Source: an uncultured Aquimarina sp. (GTDB lineage Bacteria; Bacteroidota; Bacteroidia; Flavobacteriales; Flavobacteriaceae). Taken from it: a stretch of DNA of 38,870 nt. Below are positions 1-8,673 of the stretch, piece by piece. The notes under the pieces are model-generated. The model saw only the letters and a program-made list of their open reading frames with translations, ran no database searches and was not told where the DNA came from. Made by a program: the position numbers and the translations under genes. Location: positions 1-38,870 of the forward strand of contig CANLRN010000040.1 of assembly GCA_947493495.1 (NCBI GenBank), written 5' to 3'. Numbering within the stretch: position 1 is the stretch's first letter; each line of letters starts with the position of its first letter.

Positions 1-95
1 AAAAAACGCAGTGAAGCGTTAGTATTTGCGGTAGCTACAAGATGTAATAAATTTTCTATTGCATAAAGCGGGTTAAAATTGATATGGCTATAAAT
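1..95 (-). pseudogene. Reading frame running off the left edge, probable gene remnant
   Basis: Reading the minus strand leftward from a TGA at 96-98, 31 codons stay open to the window edge. They begin IYSHINFNPLYAIENLLH in single-letter code and look protein-like. There is no ATG in the frame, so this is either a 5'-truncated remnant or a gene using an unusual ATT start. A 5-bp inverted repeat (AACGC at 5-9, GCGTT at 16-20) lies inside it. I do not recognise a function. The frame is short enough that chance cannot be excluded. Confidence 0.25.
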
Positions 96-105
96 TCAAA
101 CATTT

Positions 106-585
106 CTATTCATTCAATTTATCAATTATTTGTTCAGTCAGGGAGTCATTTTTTTTATCAAGAAATATAATTGTCGGTCCATAAACATTATTTATTGCAA
201 GAAGTCCATATTTTGAGTTAAATAATATTGGTCCAGTTCCATCAGTTACAGGATTTACCAAATCATAATAGTCAAATTCTAAATCATTCAGCTTTTTATT
301 TCTATATGGTTCTTTGCTAGTTATTATAAACTTTTCAAATCCGAAAAGAAGAGAATCTGAGCCTGTAACCTTTCTTATTAATATTGTTTTTGTTGTATCA
401 ATTTGGTTAACATAGTTATAATTTAATGATTTGTCAGTTTTGTTGAAAGTTAAAGTGAACTTTTCATTTTTCGATTCCGAACCAAAGAATATTGTTGCAT
501 TCTTTTCGGAATTCCATTCTATATTTTTTTCAGAACATCCGAAACAAATTGTAAATATCAATATGTAAGTTAGAGTTTTTCTCAA
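106..585 (-). CDS. Hypothetical lipoprotein
   Basis: A 159-residue protein with a lipoprotein signal peptide: basic start MRK, a hydrophobic stretch to about residue 13, and a lipobox-like FGC ending at Cys17 followed by Ser. It is therefore expected to be lipid-anchored in the envelope. The mature part is hydrophilic and rich in Lys, Asn, Asp and Thr, with alternating hydrophobic residues suggesting beta strands. I recognise no domain. It is downstream of fabI on the same strand with a 75-base gap, but nothing suggests shared function. No promoter motif of the TAnnTTTG type is visible directly upstream. It may be an accessory gene beside the conserved block. Confidence 0.7.
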   Translation of the reverse strand: MRKTLTYILIFTICFGCSEKNIEWNSEKNATIFFGSESKNEKFTLTFNKTDKSLNYNYVNQIDTTKTILIRKVTGSDSLLFGFEKFIITSKEPYRNKKLNDLEFDYYDLVNPVTDGTGPILFNSKYGLLAINNVYGPTIIFLDKKNDSLTEQIIDKLNE

Positions 586-660
586 AATTTGTTACAACAT
601 TAAACATATATACCTGCTATATTATTTCATAAGTGGAGTCACAGAACTCTAAAAAATGGG

Positions 661-1476
661 TTATTCTTCTACAAACTTCTCCATTACCAACTGACTGACT
701 CCCATATTAGAGAACCCTCCATCGTGGTAGAGGTTCTGAAGTGTTACTTTTTTAGTCAAATCAGAAAACAACGTAATGGTATAATCTGCACAGTCATCGG
801 CAGATGCATTGCCTAATGGGGACATTTTATCTGCATATTCTATAAAACCATCAAATCCTTTTACCCCTTTCCCAGCCGTAGTAGGTGTTGGTGACTGAGA
901 GATCGTATTGACTCTCACCTTATGATCACGACCAAAAAAATATCCAAAACTACGTGCTATAGATTCTAGATATGCCTTATTATCTGCCATATCATTATAA
1001 TCAGGAAATACACGTTGTGCGGCCATATAGGTTAATGCCACAATACTCCCCCACTCGCTCATTGCTTCTTTTTTATACAATACCTGCATTGTTTTATGAA
1101 ATGAAAGCGCCGATACATCCCATCCTTTTTGACTCCAGTCATAATTAAGATCAGTATAATGACGTCCTTTACGAACATTTACTGACATCCCTATAGAGTG
1201 CAAAACAAAATCAAGTTTACCTCCCAGAATCTCTGTAGATTTTTCTACTAAGTTTTCTAGATCTTCTAATGAGGTGGCATCTGCTGGGATAACTTCCGAA
1301 TTTGTTTTTTCTGCTAAGGTTTTAATCGTTCCCATACGCATGGCAACTGGTGCATTAGTAAGCACAAAATTCCCTCCTTGTTCATAGACACGTTCTGCTG
1401 TTTTCCAAGCAATTGAATTCTCATCAAGAGCACCAAAAATAATCCCCCTTTTTCCTTTTAATAAATTATATGACAT
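661..1476 (-). CDS. fabI: Enoyl-[acyl-carrier-protein] reductase (NADH), FabI
   Basis: FabI reduces enoyl-ACP to acyl-ACP with NADH, the last step of each cycle of type II fatty acid synthesis in the cytoplasm. The 271-residue protein is a Rossmann-fold short-chain dehydrogenase of usual length. The N-terminal nucleotide-binding stretch reads GALDENSIAW at about 15-24. The FabI catalytic pattern is present: Tyr150, Tyr160 and Lys167 (Y-x6-K), each four positions after the Escherichia coli Tyr146, Tyr156 and Lys163. SIGMS near 94-98 matches the FabI substrate-loop region. It lies 64 bases after recN on the same strand and probably shares its transcript. No separate promoter box was found in that gap. 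Confidence 0.96.
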   Translation of the reverse strand: MSYNLLKGKRGIIFGALDENSIAWKTAERVYEQGGNFVLTNAPVAMRMGTIKTLAEKTNSEVIPADATSLEDLENLVEKSTEILGGKLDFVLHSIGMSVNVRKGRHYTDLNYDWSQKGWDVSALSFHKTMQVLYKKEAMSEWGSIVALTYMAAQRVFPDYNDMADNKAYLESIARSFGYFFGRDHKVRVNTISQSPTPTTAGKGVKGFDGFIEYADKMSPLGNASADDCADYTITLFSDLTKKVTLQNLYHDGGFSNMGVSQLVMEKFVEE

Positions 1477-1540
1477 TTGTGTTATTACTTTACTTATAGA
1501 TGATTTATAGCTGATAAAGATACTACATTATATCCTTAAA

Positions 1541-3199
1541 TTAAGACAGCTTCAGTAAGGATTTTGCGTGAGTACGTGCAGCATCTGATATGTTTTTACC
1601 TCCTATCATTTCTGCAATTTCTTGAATTCTCTCTTCTGTAGTTAGCTGTTTTAACTGCGTTATTGTATGATTGTTTATGTCTTGTTTAAAAACCTTATAC
1701 TGTGTATTACCATTGGCTGCTATCTGCGGCAAATGTGTGATACTAAATACTTGTAAATTCTTGCTCATCTGTTTCATGACATCTGCCATTTTATGAGCTA
1801 TCTCACCAGACACTCCTGTATCTATCTCATCAAAAATTAAAGTGGGTAATTGTTTATATCTAGACAAAATCATTTTTATTCCCAGCATAATTCTCGATAA
1901 CTCACCGCCAGAAGCTACTTTTTTTAATGACCCATACGTACTTCCTTTATTAGCAGAAAATAAAAACTCTACTACATTTTTACCATTACTGTAATAGTTT
2001 TCTTGAAGTGTTAATGCTGTTTTAAAAGTAGCATTAGGCATCCCTAATGAGTGTAGAATCATTTCTAATTCGGATACTAGTATTGGCAATGCTTTTTTTC
2101 TTTTTTGATGAATTTTTGCTGCTAATCCATCTAATTGTTGTCTAATTACTAGAATTTCTTCGTTTAATTGCGCTATATTGTCTGTAAGAGAGGCAGTTTT
2201 AGATACTTTTTGGTGTAATTCTTCTTTAATATGTATCAGTTCTTCTGTAGTGTTTACTGCGTGTTTTATTTGCAGATTATGAATCATCTGCAACCGTTGA
2301 CTGATTTTTTCTAGTTCTTGTGGATCAGCCTCTATGCGTTCTAGCTCGCTCTGTATAGACTCCGTGATATCATCTAGTTCTATAGATACGCTCTGAAGAC
2401 GTTCTGATAGCTCTGCTAGTACGTCGGAATATGGCCCAACCTTATCCATATTAGATTTTATGGTATTGAGGATATGGAGTACTCCTACTTCTTCTGTTAT
2501 GGATAATGAAATTGAGGTTGATAATCGCTCTTGGATTTCTTCAATATTTGCTAACGTCTTATGCTGTACTTCCAGTTCTGGTAATTCTTTTGGTTTTAAT
2601 TTGGCTTCTTCAAGCTCTTTTAACAAAAAAGAGTTGTAATCATACTCTTTTGTATACAGTGCCTGGTTATCGATAAGAGTTTGTAATTCTACTTGCTTAT
2701 TTTTTAATACTAAAAGCCCTTTTCTATAAGAGCCTAATTCTCTATGTGTTTCTGATAAGGCATCCAATGCATCAAATTGAAAATCATTGGTAGTAATTTC
2801 TATAGTTTGATGTTGACTATGGATATCAATTAACCGGATCCCTAGTTTGTTTAATATCTGTAGCGTCACTGGCGTATCATTAACGAATGCTCTAGATTTT
2901 CCAGAAGGAAGAATTTCTCTTCTAATTATTGTTTCTCCATCATAATCTAACTCTTCGGATTCGAAAAAAGAATTGAGTTCATATTTATGGATATCAAAAA
3001 CTCCCTCGACTACACACTTTTCTAGATTATTTTTAACGCTACTAAGATCTGCTCTCTTGCCTAGCAATAATCCTAAAGCACCTAACAATAATGATTTCCC
3101 TGCTCCAGTTTCTCCTGTGATAGTAAGTAAACCTGCATCAAATACAACGTGTAATTCTTCTATTAAAGCGAAGTTTTTTATGGAAAGACTTCTCAACAA
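1541..3199 (-). CDS. recN: DNA repair protein RecN
   Basis: RecN is an SMC-like ATPase that acts early in recombinational repair of double-strand breaks. The 552-residue protein has the normal family length. The N-terminal ATPase half carries Walker A GETGAGKS at 29-36. The middle, about 150-370, is a long helical coiled-coil region rich in Leu, Glu and Lys. The C-terminal half has the ABC signature with SGGEL near 430 and Walker B LIFDEIDTGVSG near 454-465. ITHLPQIAA after it is typical of RecN. It sits between a PorD-like gene (241-base gap) and fabI on the same strand. Confidence 0.96.
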   Translation of the reverse strand: MLRSLSIKNFALIEELHVVFDAGLLTITGETGAGKSLLLGALGLLLGKRADLSSVKNNLEKCVVEGVFDIHKYELNSFFESEELDYDGETIIRREILPSGKSRAFVNDTPVTLQILNKLGIRLIDIHSQHQTIEITTNDFQFDALDALSETHRELGSYRKGLLVLKNKQVELQTLIDNQALYTKEYDYNSFLLKELEEAKLKPKELPELEVQHKTLANIEEIQERLSTSISLSITEEVGVLHILNTIKSNMDKVGPYSDVLAELSERLQSVSIELDDITESIQSELERIEADPQELEKISQRLQMIHNLQIKHAVNTTEELIHIKEELHQKVSKTASLTDNIAQLNEEILVIRQQLDGLAAKIHQKRKKALPILVSELEMILHSLGMPNATFKTALTLQENYYSNGKNVVEFLFSANKGSTYGSLKKVASGGELSRIMLGIKMILSRYKQLPTLIFDEIDTGVSGEIAHKMADVMKQMSKNLQVFSITHLPQIAANGNTQYKVFKQDINNHTITQLKQLTTEERIQEIAEMIGGKNISDAARTHAKSLLKLS

Positions 3200-3440
3200 A
3201 TGGCAATGGTATTAGTTATATACAGGAAGTAAATATACTATAGTTTTTTAAAAAAGTGAGAGCTGTTTGTGGCTATTTTTTTTGGATTGCTACATCCTAT
3301 TGAATGAACTACCTCAAGGCAGAGCCATCGCAGTATCAGAACCAAGACCTTTTGTCTAAGTTCTAGTCTCTTAATCCTTTGTTAGCAATCGATAAACTAG
3401 ATGTAACACACTAGGCAGGACTTAGGAGGAATTCTATGCA
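3200..3440. other. Non-coding gap between porD-like gene and recN
   Basis: This 241-base gap interrupts an otherwise compact minus-strand run. Part of it (about 3340-3385) is a degenerate string of short motifs built on AGAC, GTCT and CTAG, such as AGACCTTTTGTCT. No RNA gene, convincing promoter or terminator is visible. It could be the remains of an inserted repeat. Confidence 0.4.
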
Positions 3441-4331
3441 CTAAAATTTGATATCAGCCCAGTTATCAGAATAGGTAGGAGCTATTCGTCCTAATAAAGG
3501 CATGACTTGGGCAATATCAACAGAGGGACCTCCTGAAAGGATTCTTGTAACCTCATCAGCTTTAGCATCAAAAAATATACGCATTACATATGAATTAGGT
3601 CTCACTTTATGGAGGCTTTCTAATTGATTTAATGCTTCTATAATTGCCTTTTTTCCTTCTTTAGCGCTAGTATTCATAATGTCGAGCCCTTCTCTATGAA
3701 AAGTATACATTGCTGATCTATACCCATCATATGTCCCCGATAATAAATCATCATTGAATCTAAATCTTGTTTGGGGTCCGTCTTGTAGGTTCCATCCCAA
3801 TGAATTACTACCTTGCGCTGAACCTACAATGTTTTTTGCAATTTCGTGATAATCAGTTCCAGAATTTAGCTCAAATGTATCAGCATCTACTCCCAATATG
3901 GTGTATAAATAAAATGCAACAACAGAAATAAGATTAGACTCAAAATTATTGATATTAAAATTAAGAGGTTGAAATTCTAAATAATTAAAATTAAACTGCT
4001 TATCATTGATATTAAGGATCGTAGTTTCATAACTAGACCCGTATACAGGTCTTGATGCTTGCACTTGTAAAGTGGCAGAAAAATTATCATTATTAAAACT
4101 ATTTACATTTATAAAAAAACTACAATTAATTCTCTCTTCTGTACGATAGTTAACTTCTGTCCATTTTGTATTATTAATAAATTCAGTTACTGCGCGTTCT
4201 AATGTTTTAAACACCTGTAGGTTTTGGTTACCTGTTTGATCTGCATTTACAGAAACTGTAGCATTAAACTCCTGAGCATTAATAACACTCAGACTGCACA
4301 ATAAAACACTAAGAAGTAAGAATCTTTGCAT
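3441..4331 (-). CDS. porD: DUF4835 family protein, PorD-like (type IX secretion associated)
   Basis: A 296-residue protein with an N-terminal Sec signal peptide (MQRFLLLSVLLCSLSVINA, likely cut before Gln20), so it is exported to the periplasm or outer membrane. The remainder matches my recollection of DUF4835, a Bacteroidota family annotated as PorD of the type IX secretion system. Supporting features are the early ATVSVNADQTGNQNLQVF region, the FINNTKW stretch and the GTYDGYRSAMYTFHREGLD segment. The start overlaps the end of coaBC by 23 bases, implying co-translation or at least co-transcription. Its exact role in secretion is not shown by the sequence. The gene name is less certain than the family. 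Confidence 0.8.
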   Translation of the reverse strand: MQRFLLLSVLLCSLSVINAQEFNATVSVNADQTGNQNLQVFKTLERAVTEFINNTKWTEVNYRTEERINCSFFINVNSFNNDNFSATLQVQASRPVYGSSYETTILNINDKQFNFNYLEFQPLNFNINNFESNLISVVAFYLYTILGVDADTFELNSGTDYHEIAKNIVGSAQGSNSLGWNLQDGPQTRFRFNDDLLSGTYDGYRSAMYTFHREGLDIMNTSAKEGKKAIIEALNQLESLHKVRPNSYVMRIFFDAKADEVTRILSGGPSVDIAQVMPLLGRIAPTYSDNWADIKF

Positions 4332-5538
4332 CTAATAATTGATTTATTTCATGGAATATATCTACAGCAACTGCTGCTTTTGTCTTTAGTTCAAACGCTT
4401 TAATTTCTAATTTATGATTAATTAACGAAATTTTATTAGTGTCTCCTTTAAAACCAGCTCCTTTATCATTAAGCGAATTGAGTACAATCAGATCTAAGTT
4501 TTTCTTCTCTAACTTACGCTTAGCATTGACTACTTCATTCTCTGTTTCTAGAGCAAAACCGACTAAGAATTGTTCTTTCTTTTCTGTTCCCATCCATTCT
4601 AGGATATCTGTAGTACGCTCTAATTCTATAGGAAAACTACTGTCTGATTTTTTGATTTTTTGATCAGATGTATGTTTAGGCTTATAGTCTGCTACTGCCG
4701 CAGCTGCAATAGCAATAGTACAGCTATGATATACTGCTTGCACGGCATCAAACATTTGGGCTGCGCTAACGACACGAACTACCTTGATAGCACTATGTGC
4801 TATTTCTAGAGAAGAAGGACCAAGAACTAAGGTAACCTTTGCTCCAAGATTAGCCGCAGCGTTTGCTAATTCAACACCCATTTTACCACTAGAATGATTG
4901 CCAATAAATCGAACTGGGTCTATCGCTTCGTATGTAGGACCAGCAGTAATTAATATGTGATGTCCTTTTAATGGTAATTTATTCAAAATATCTTGTTTTA
5001 TGAATTCTAAAATAGTGGCAGGTTCTGCCATACGACCTTCTCCTACTAATCCACTAGCTAATTCTCCGGATTCTGCTGGGATCATACTATTACCAAACTC
5101 CTGAAGTTTACTAAACGTTTCTTTTGTTGATGGATGGTGATACATATCTAAATCCATTGCTGGAGCAAAATACACAGGGCATTTTGCTGATAAATATGTT
5201 GCTAACAATAGATTATCACTCGTTCCTGTAGACATTTTAGAGAGTGTATTGGCTGTAGCAGGAGCAATTATCATATAGTCTGCCCATAGCCCTAATTCTA
5301 CATGATTATTCCATTCTGCATTTTCATCTTCTTCATTATAGAATGAAGAATGTACAGGATTTTTGGATAGTGTAGATAAGGTAAGTGGCGTTACAAAGTC
5401 TTTTGCCGCAGGAGTCATAACAACTTTAACTTGAGCGCCAGATTTGATAAACAAGCGCACTAAAGAAGCTATTTTGTATGCAGCAATACCAGCGGTAACA
5501 CCTACTAAGATTTTTTTACCACCTATTATCGATGACAT
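4309..5538 (-). CDS. coaBC: Bifunctional phosphopantothenoylcysteine decarboxylase/phosphopantothenate-cysteine ligase CoaBC
   Basis: CoaBC joins cysteine to 4'-phosphopantothenate and decarboxylates the product, two steps of coenzyme A synthesis. The 409-residue protein has an N-terminal flavin-binding CoaC domain (about 1-185) with VGVTAGIAAYK, a candidate catalytic His79 (NNHVELG), and the PAMDLDMY substrate motif at 126-133. The C-terminal CoaB domain (about 190-400) shows ITAGPTYEAIDPVRFIGN, AAVADYKP at 280-287 and the lysine-rich KIKK at 294-297. The CoaC lid reads GELASGLVGEGRM, with Ser162 where the E. coli enzyme has its active Cys158. It follows the omega-like gene after 2 bases and overlaps the next gene. 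Confidence 0.95.
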   Translation of the reverse strand: MSSIIGGKKILVGVTAGIAAYKIASLVRLFIKSGAQVKVVMTPAAKDFVTPLTLSTLSKNPVHSSFYNEEDENAEWNNHVELGLWADYMIIAPATANTLSKMSTGTSDNLLLATYLSAKCPVYFAPAMDLDMYHHPSTKETFSKLQEFGNSMIPAESGELASGLVGEGRMAEPATILEFIKQDILNKLPLKGHHILITAGPTYEAIDPVRFIGNHSSGKMGVELANAAANLGAKVTLVLGPSSLEIAHSAIKVVRVVSAAQMFDAVQAVYHSCTIAIAAAAVADYKPKHTSDQKIKKSDSSFPIELERTTDILEWMGTEKKEQFLVGFALETENEVVNAKRKLEKKNLDLIVLNSLNDKGAGFKGDTNKISLINHKLEIKAFELKTKAAVAVDIFHEINQLLDAKILTS

Positions 5539-5540
5539 AT

Positions 5541-5873
5541 TTATAGAGATTCCGAGTCTGTCTTCGTATTTCTGTAATAAATTTTACCATCTAACCATTC
5601 TTGAGCAGCTAAAGAATGTGGTTTTGGTAATCTTTCATAAAATTTAGACACTTCTATTTGCTCTTTGTTTTCGAAAATTTCTTCTAAACTATCATTGTAT
5701 GTAGCAAATTCATCTAATTTTTCTAAAAGCTCTTTCTTAATATCTGTATTAATCTGATTGGCTCTCTTAGATATTACTGAGATTGCTTCATAGATATTAC
5801 CTGTAGGTTGATCTACCATATTTTTGTCTATAGTAGTTGTATTTACAGGTGCATTACTTTTTTTCAAATCCAT
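5541..5873 (-). CDS. rpoZ: DNA-directed RNA polymerase omega subunit, Bacteroidota type
   Basis: A 110-residue protein matching the Bacteroidota form of RNA polymerase omega. It has a conserved NIYEAISVISKRANQI stretch at about 26-41 that corresponds to the omega N-terminal helix, and an acidic C-terminal half. Omega helps assemble and stabilise RNA polymerase by binding beta-prime. The position between bamD and coaBC is consistent: omega and coaBC neighbours are common in bacteria. The gaps are 15 bases after bamD and 2 bases before coaBC, so the genes are surely co-transcribed. The identification rests on the short helical motif and context, as omega proteins are small and divergent. Confidence 0.85.
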   Translation of the reverse strand: MDLKKSNAPVNTTTIDKNMVDQPTGNIYEAISVISKRANQINTDIKKELLEKLDEFATYNDSLEEIFENKEQIEVSKFYERLPKPHSLAAQEWLDGKIYYRNTKTDSESL

Positions 5874-5888
5874 CTTCTCCTATTATTT

Positions 5889-6680
5889 CTAATTAAATTG
5901 TTCTAATCTTGTCTTTATATCTTCTGCTATTTCTTGTGCATCATCAGTGTATTCTCCTTCTTTATAATATTTTTTGTAATTATTATAAAAGGTATTTGCA
6001 GTTTCTAATCGTTCTTTTACTAAGGTCTCATAACTTCCTATTGCTAATAGATATTGAGACTCTAACTTGTAATATAGTACTTTTTCTCTAAATATAGATC
6101 CTGGATAATCAATTAAGTAATTATCAAATATACTTATAGCTACTTTATAATTCTCTCTATGATGATACTGTTTTGCTATCTCATAGGCTTTTCTTTCTTT
6201 TTTGTTTCTTAATTCTGCTACTAATGTATTTGCTTCTTCAAGATGTTCGCTTTCTGGATATGCATTGATATACGTCTGTAGTTTTTCTATAGCTTCATCC
6301 GTTTCTTTTTGATCCAAACTATATCTGGGTGATAACTGATAAAAGCTTTTTGCTACTTTATATGAGGCTTCTTGTGCTTTATCACTCTTAGGGAATGATT
6401 TTGCAAATCTCTCGTATTGATATCCTGCCAGATAATAATCCTCTAATTGATAATAAGTGTCTGCATAGTAATACATTACTCTTTCTGCTTGAGGCTTTCC
6501 TCTAAATTGTGGTACTATCTGTTCGAAAAGACGTAATGCTTTTTTATATTTACCTTCTTTGTATAAGGTTTCTGCCATTTTATATTTTGGACTTACTTTT
6601 TCATCTTTGAGCACCTTTTGATATTCGCTACAAGAAGCAAAAAACAACACAATGGTTAGTAAAAAAAACACTCTCCTCAT
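5889..6680 (-). CDS. bamD: Outer membrane protein assembly factor BamD
   Basis: BamD is a lipoprotein of the BAM complex that folds beta-barrel proteins into the outer membrane. The 263-residue product has a signal peptide ending in FFASC, with the lipidated Cys17. Tetratricopeptide-type helical repeats follow, for example MAETLYKEGKYKKALRLFEQ near 36-55, and further YYLAGYQYERFAKSFPKS and HHRENYKVAISIFDNYLIDYP units, as in the five-TPR BamD fold. Length is normal. It is the first gene of the run leading to coaBC, recN and fabI, and has a good Bacteroidota promoter about 90-115 bases upstream. Confidence 0.93.
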   Translation of the reverse strand: MRRVFFLLTIVLFFASCSEYQKVLKDEKVSPKYKMAETLYKEGKYKKALRLFEQIVPQFRGKPQAERVMYYYADTYYQLEDYYLAGYQYERFAKSFPKSDKAQEASYKVAKSFYQLSPRYSLDQKETDEAIEKLQTYINAYPESEHLEEANTLVAELRNKKERKAYEIAKQYHHRENYKVAISIFDNYLIDYPGSIFREKVLYYKLESQYLLAIGSYETLVKERLETANTFYNNYKKYYKEGEYTDDAQEIAEDIKTRLEQFN

Positions 6681-6768
6681 TACTTCTTTTTTATTTTTTT
6701 AACTATTTAAAAATACGATCGAACTGTTGATAATTGTGTAGTTATTATAATGTTTAAAAAATATCTTG

Positions 6769-6797
6769 CAAAAATAGATATTTCTACGGTATTACAA
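6769..6797 (-). promoter_or_regulatory. Bacteroidota-type promoter for bamD run
   Basis: On the minus strand a -33 TTG (6797-6795), an 18-base spacer and a -7 element TATTTTTG (6776-6769) fit the Bacteroidota consensus TTG-N17-23-TAnnTTTG. Transcription would start near 6764, giving an approximately 85-base leader before bamD. Confidence 0.5.
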
Positions 6798-6866
6798 AAA
6801 CTTTAAGTCATCTAATAAATAACTGTACCGAAAAATAATTGTTGCAATTTATATTTTGGATTGCCG

Positions 6867-7787
6867 CTATTCAATAGGTTTTATCTTTCCCAGTTTGTCA
6901 TGATCTAAAACTGTGTATCCGTCATCATTATAATGAAATGCCGAGACGAAAGTAGTGTCAATTTTTACATCATTTAACATATAGGAGTGCACTTGATGTA
7001 CTTCTTGCGCAAAAGACTCGTCGTAATAAGTAACTAGGATTAGAATTTCTCCATGTAATTTTGTCAGATCTTTTCTATCATACTGAAACAAAGGACTTTC
7101 CTCATTTACAGGATGTACTATCGTCCAAGTGGTTGGCAGGTAGGTAATTTCACTTCTTTCTAATTTTAAATTATAAAAATTATTATTATATTTTTTGTCT
7201 TGTGATTTTTGTGATAATGCTAATGTGACTTCTACTTTTGGGCGGATCATTACACGTGTACTTCTACTCATTAATCTAAACATCAAACAATCTACTTCAT
7301 TATGATGTTTAAGCACCATGACATTACTAAAGCTGATACTTGATTTTGGTTTAGAAAACCTTCCGTATAACAACCCTGTGATAAACGAGAAACTCAATAG
7401 CCCAATAAGAGCTTCTATAGAAGAAATTATACCAAAAACGACTCCTTTTGGGGCCATAGCTCCATATCCAACGGTAGTCACCGTCTGAGCGGAAAAAAAG
7501 AATGCTTTTAAAAAATCTCTAAAAATACTTCCTGTTGGTTCGGTAATTGCAGAAATTCCAAGAGTGACATAGATAATAGCAAATAGTGAGTTTATAAAAA
7601 AATAGCCTAAAAACACCCAACTAAAAAACTTAATCCAAGAAATATGTATCAGATAATTATAGCTTCTAGAAATAGATGTTTGTCTATTGATATGTTTTAT
7701 ATTAAAAGAACCATCTGGATTGATAAATCGTTTTGCTTGTTTATTCGATGATAATCCAATCCCAGGATCTTTTATTCTTTTAGCCAT
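6867..7787 (-). CDS. Inward-rectifier-type potassium channel (KirBac-like)
   Basis: An inner-membrane potassium channel with 306 residues. The order of parts is an amphipathic N-terminal region, a first membrane helix (about 51-77), a pore helix, the selectivity filter TVGYG at 105-109, a second membrane helix (about 117-142) ending in GLLYGRFSKP, and a C-terminal beta-rich cytoplasmic domain (about 148-300) as in inward rectifier channels. The filter followed by APKG resembles KirBac proteins. The C-terminal domain normally gates the pore in response to lipids or ligands. The start overlaps the end of dapA by 8 bases, suggesting translational coupling. What it has to do with DAP synthesis is unknown. 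Confidence 0.92.
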   Translation of the reverse strand: MAKRIKDPGIGLSSNKQAKRFINPDGSFNIKHINRQTSISRSYNYLIHISWIKFFSWVFLGYFFINSLFAIIYVTLGISAITEPTGSIFRDFLKAFFFSAQTVTTVGYGAMAPKGVVFGIISSIEALIGLLSFSFITGLLYGRFSKPKSSISFSNVMVLKHHNEVDCLMFRLMSRSTRVMIRPKVEVTLALSQKSQDKKYNNNFYNLKLERSEITYLPTTWTIVHPVNEESPLFQYDRKDLTKLHGEILILVTYYDESFAQEVHQVHSYMLNDVKIDTTFVSAFHYNDDGYTVLDHDKLGKIKPIE

Positions 7788-8673
7788 TAAGAACTTGCTG
7801 CTTATTATACACGTAGGTTTGTATTTTTTTTGCTAATTCTTCTGAAACAGAAACCAAAGGCAAACGAAGTTTATCATTACATATTCCTTTAGCTTTTAAT
7901 ATATTTTTGATCCCAGCTGGATTCCCTTCTGCAAATGCATATTCTATTACAGGTAATACATCATATAGAATCTGAAATGCTTTTTTATTCTCACTAGAAA
8001 GTCCTAATCGGATCATCTCAGAAAACTCATCGGGAAAACCTTGACCAACTACACTTATTACTCCATCTCCACCAGCAGAAACTACTGGTAATGCTAGTGC
8101 ATCATCACCTGAGATAACTAAGAAATCATCTGGCCTATCCTTTAAAATAGCAAGAAATTGGGTGAAATCACTTGTAGCTTCTTTGATCCCTATGATATTA
8201 TCTAACTTAGCTAATCTTAAGGTAGTCGCCGCCGTCATATTTACGCCTGTTCTAGAGGGGACATTATATAACAATACTGGCAAAGGGGTGTGATTATTAA
8301 TTGCATTATAATGCTGATATATTCCTTCTTGTGTTGGTTTATTATACATGGGAGTAACAGAAAGAATGGCATCAATATCTGATATATTTACTTCTTTTAG
8401 TTCTTGTAATACTACTTCGGTATTATTCCCCCCGATTCCCAAGACTATTGGTCGTCTCTTATTTACAACTTTAACTATGTGCGCAGTTACTTCTTTTTTT
8501 TCTTGTTTAGACAACGTAGCAGATTCTGCTGTAGTTCCCATGGCTACAAGATATTCTATATTACCATCAATACAATAGTTTAGTAATGATGTAATAGCAT
8601 CATAGTCAATTGATCCATTTTTAGTAAAAGGCGTAACCAGAGCTACACCTGTTCCTCTGAGAAAATCATTCAT
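7780..8673 (-). CDS. dapA: 4-hydroxy-tetrahydrodipicolinate synthase DapA
   Basis: DapA condenses pyruvate with aspartate semialdehyde, the first committed step to meso-diaminopimelate (peptidoglycan) and lysine. The 297-residue TIM-barrel has Thr47 and Thr48 (MGTTAESATL), Tyr136 and Arg141 (YNVPSRTGVN) and the Schiff-base Lys164 (GIKEATSD). All are offset by three from the E. coli catalytic residues. The start codon overlaps the DUF6913 stop in an ATGA, and the end overlaps the channel gene by 8 bases, so the three genes form one operon. dapD, from the same pathway, is in the window but far away at 26897-27712 on the other strand. Confidence 0.97.
   Translation of the reverse strand: MNDFLRGTGVALVTPFTKNGSIDYDAITSLLNYCIDGNIEYLVAMGTTAESATLSKQEKKEVTAHIVKVVNKRRPIVLGIGGNNTEVVLQELKEVNISDIDAILSVTPMYNKPTQEGIYQHYNAINNHTPLPVLLYNVPSRTGVNMTAATTLRLAKLDNIIGIKEATSDFTQFLAILKDRPDDFLVISGDDALALPVVSAGGDGVISVVGQGFPDEFSEMIRLGLSSENKKAFQILYDVLPVIEYAFAEGNPAGIKNILKAKGICNDKLRLPLVSVSEELAKKIQTYVYNKQQVLNG

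Noticed and set aside
3426..3442. AGGAGG followed by ATG, a textbook ribosome site on the plus strand
   Set aside because: The frame is only Met-His-stop, and genes in this window do not use Shine-Dalgarno sites.
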